From Ferruginibacter sp. (GTDB taxonomy: Bacteria > Bacteroidota > Bacteroidia > Chitinophagales > Chitinophagaceae), in assembly GCA_017988335.1 (NCBI GenBank), contig JAGNRZ010000009.1, positions 1 through 35,707 of the forward strand: a DNA stretch of 35,707 nt, in the 5' to 3' direction. The notes under the pieces were generated by a model. That model was not told the origin of the DNA, made no database searches, and saw nothing but the letters and a program-made list of their open reading frames with translations. Position 1 is the stretch's first letter, and each line of letters opens with the position of its first letter. The position numbers and the translations under genes are program-made. This document shows positions 34,994-35,707 of the stretch, piece by piece.

Positions 34994-35207
34994 AATAGTT
35001 GTTCGTTGTTGGTTGGTAGTTGTTGGGTTATGCTTAACACTGTTTGCAAATGCACAAGGCGATAAGCCAGAGATGGCTGATGTAATGCGTAGCAATGGAA
35101 AAATATATGTGGTAGTGGCGGTTTGCCTTACTATTTTAATTGGTTTAATAGCTTATGTTATTTTAATTGATAGAAAAATTAGTAAACTAGAAAAAGAAAT
35201 TAAGTAA
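34986..35207 (+). CDS. ccmD: CcmD family small membrane protein
   Basis: 73 residues from a GTG that overlaps the ccmC stop by 8 bases, which indicates translational coupling. Hydrophobic N-terminus (WLVVVGLCLTLFANAQ, signal-like), then a membrane helix (KIYVVVAVCLTILIGLIAYV) and a charged C-terminal tail (DRKISKLEKEIK). The single helix followed by a basic cytoplasmic tail is the CcmD pattern; CcmD helps release haem-loaded CcmE from CcmABC. The N-terminal signal-like segment is an addition seen in Bacteroidota versions. A later in-frame ATG exists at 35073, but the GTG is preferred because of the coupling. Confidence 0.7.
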   Translation: MNKIVVRCWLVVVGLCLTLFANAQGDKPEMADVMRSNGKIYVVVAVCLTILIGLIAYVILIDRKISKLEKEIK

Positions 35208-35212
35208 AACAT

Positions 35213-35239
35213 TTACTCAATTGCCAGTGAGTAATTTTT
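35213..35239 (+). terminator. Weak terminator after ccmD
   Basis: A 7-bp stem (TTACTCA/TGAGTAA, 35213-35219 with 35228-35234), 8-base loop and five T. It is AT-rich, so its strength is uncertain. Confidence 0.45.
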
Positions 35240-35271
35240 AATAATTAAAAACGATTGCAAAAAACAATTTT

Positions 35272-35707
35272 ATGAGTGCACATCAACCGTATAGCTTTTT
35301 TCAAAGTGTTGAAAGAAGTTTTGACAAAGCTGCCAAATTCACTAAATGGGATTTAGGCATTTTAGAACAAATAAAAGCATGTAACAGTGTTTATCAAATG
35401 CGTTTTCCTGTAAAAAGAGATGACGGAAATATTGAAGTAATTGAGGCTTACAGAGTACAGCATAGCCAACACAAAAGTCCATGTAAAGGTGGTATTCGCT
35501 TTAGCGACGAAGTTAATCAAGATGAGGTAATGGCTTTAGCTAGTTTAATGACATACAAATGTGCTATTGTAAATGTGCCGTTTGGTGGTGGTAAAGGTGG
35601 CATTAAAATTAATCCACGTAAATACAGTGAGTATGAGTTAGAAAAAATTACTCGTAGATACACAGCAGAATTAGTGAAGAAAAATTTTATTGGGCCTGGT
35701 ATAGATG
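35272..35707 (+). CDS. Glu/Leu/Phe/Val dehydrogenase, N-terminal part (3' end outside window)
   Basis: 145 complete codons are visible. The N-terminal dimerisation region has [19 protein letters not shown], then [20 protein letters not shown] with GGKGGIKI, the family's signature around the catalytic Lys (PFGGGKGGI). Ala, Gly and Ser spacing fits glutamate dehydrogenase of the hexameric class. The enzyme converts glutamate to 2-oxoglutarate and ammonia with NAD(P)+. The gene lies 64 bases after ccmD, next to cytochrome c maturation genes. The C-terminal Rossmann domain is outside the window, so coenzyme choice cannot be judged. Confidence 0.95.
   Translation, partial: MSAHQPYSFFQSVERSFDKAAKFTKWDLGILEQIKACNSVYQMRFPVKRDDGNIEVIEAYRVQHSQHKSPCKGGIRFSDEVNQDEVMALASLMTYKCAIVNVPFGGGKGGIKINPRKYSEYELEKITRRYTAELVKKNFIGPGID

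Overview
The window looks like chromosomal DNA of a Bacteroidota bacterium, most likely Chitinophagaceae or a near relative (family level is inference). Support: AT-rich DNA, promoters of the TAnnTTTG type rather than -10/-35 boxes, weak or absent Shine-Dalgarno sequences, Bacteroidota-type protein families (TonB-dependent receptor with a carboxypeptidase-regulatory-like N-terminal domain, CusA-TolC fusion, DUF6660, DUF3703, single-domain heptose kinase, CcmB/CcmC/CcmD set), and small palindromic repeats typical of these genomes.

Layout. (1) 1-6551: heavy-metal island with the 3' part of a CusA/CzcA pump fused to a TolC-like domain, a CusB-like lipoprotein adaptor and a VIT-family transporter, then a second unit of DUF6660 protein, TonB-dependent receptor and DUF3703 protein. 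Each unit ends in a near-identical GAAA-tetraloop terminator. (2) 6634-8730: M13 metallopeptidase lipoprotein. (3) 8827-17251: rpoB and rpoC with their own promoter-like element and a strong terminator. (4) 17289-19932: degraded accessory island with small secreted proteins, an Rhs C-terminal remnant with a frameshifted tip and a probable immunity gene, 44-bp direct repeats, a dead IS1-family transposase and an unexplained nested inverted repeat. (5) 19975-25541: OmpH-like protein, APC permease, ADP-heptose pathway kinase, a DUF6498-like membrane protein (minus strand), isoaspartyl peptidase and IspD. (6) 25522-32894, minus strand: accA, Gfo/Idh/MocA oxidoreductase, polyprenyl-phosphate sugar transferase, M1 peptidase with a C-terminal barrel-like region, and a FemAB/GNAT-like protein. 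(7) 32957-35707: tRNA-Asp with promoter and terminator, then ccmB, a 413-bp repeat-rich gap, ccmC, ccmD and the start of a glutamate dehydrogenase.

How the genes work together. The first 6.5 kb probably forms a metal-handling unit: RND tripartite efflux, a divalent-metal carrier and an outer-membrane receptor with small metal-associated partners. The minus-strand cluster combines fatty-acid precursor synthesis with envelope or exopolysaccharide genes. ccmBCD belongs to haem delivery and cytochrome c maturation. The most unusual material is the decayed Rhs/IS1 island and the scattered palindromic repeats, one of which lies in-frame at the start of ispD and supplies the stop codon of accA. No CRISPR array, prophage or rRNA was seen.
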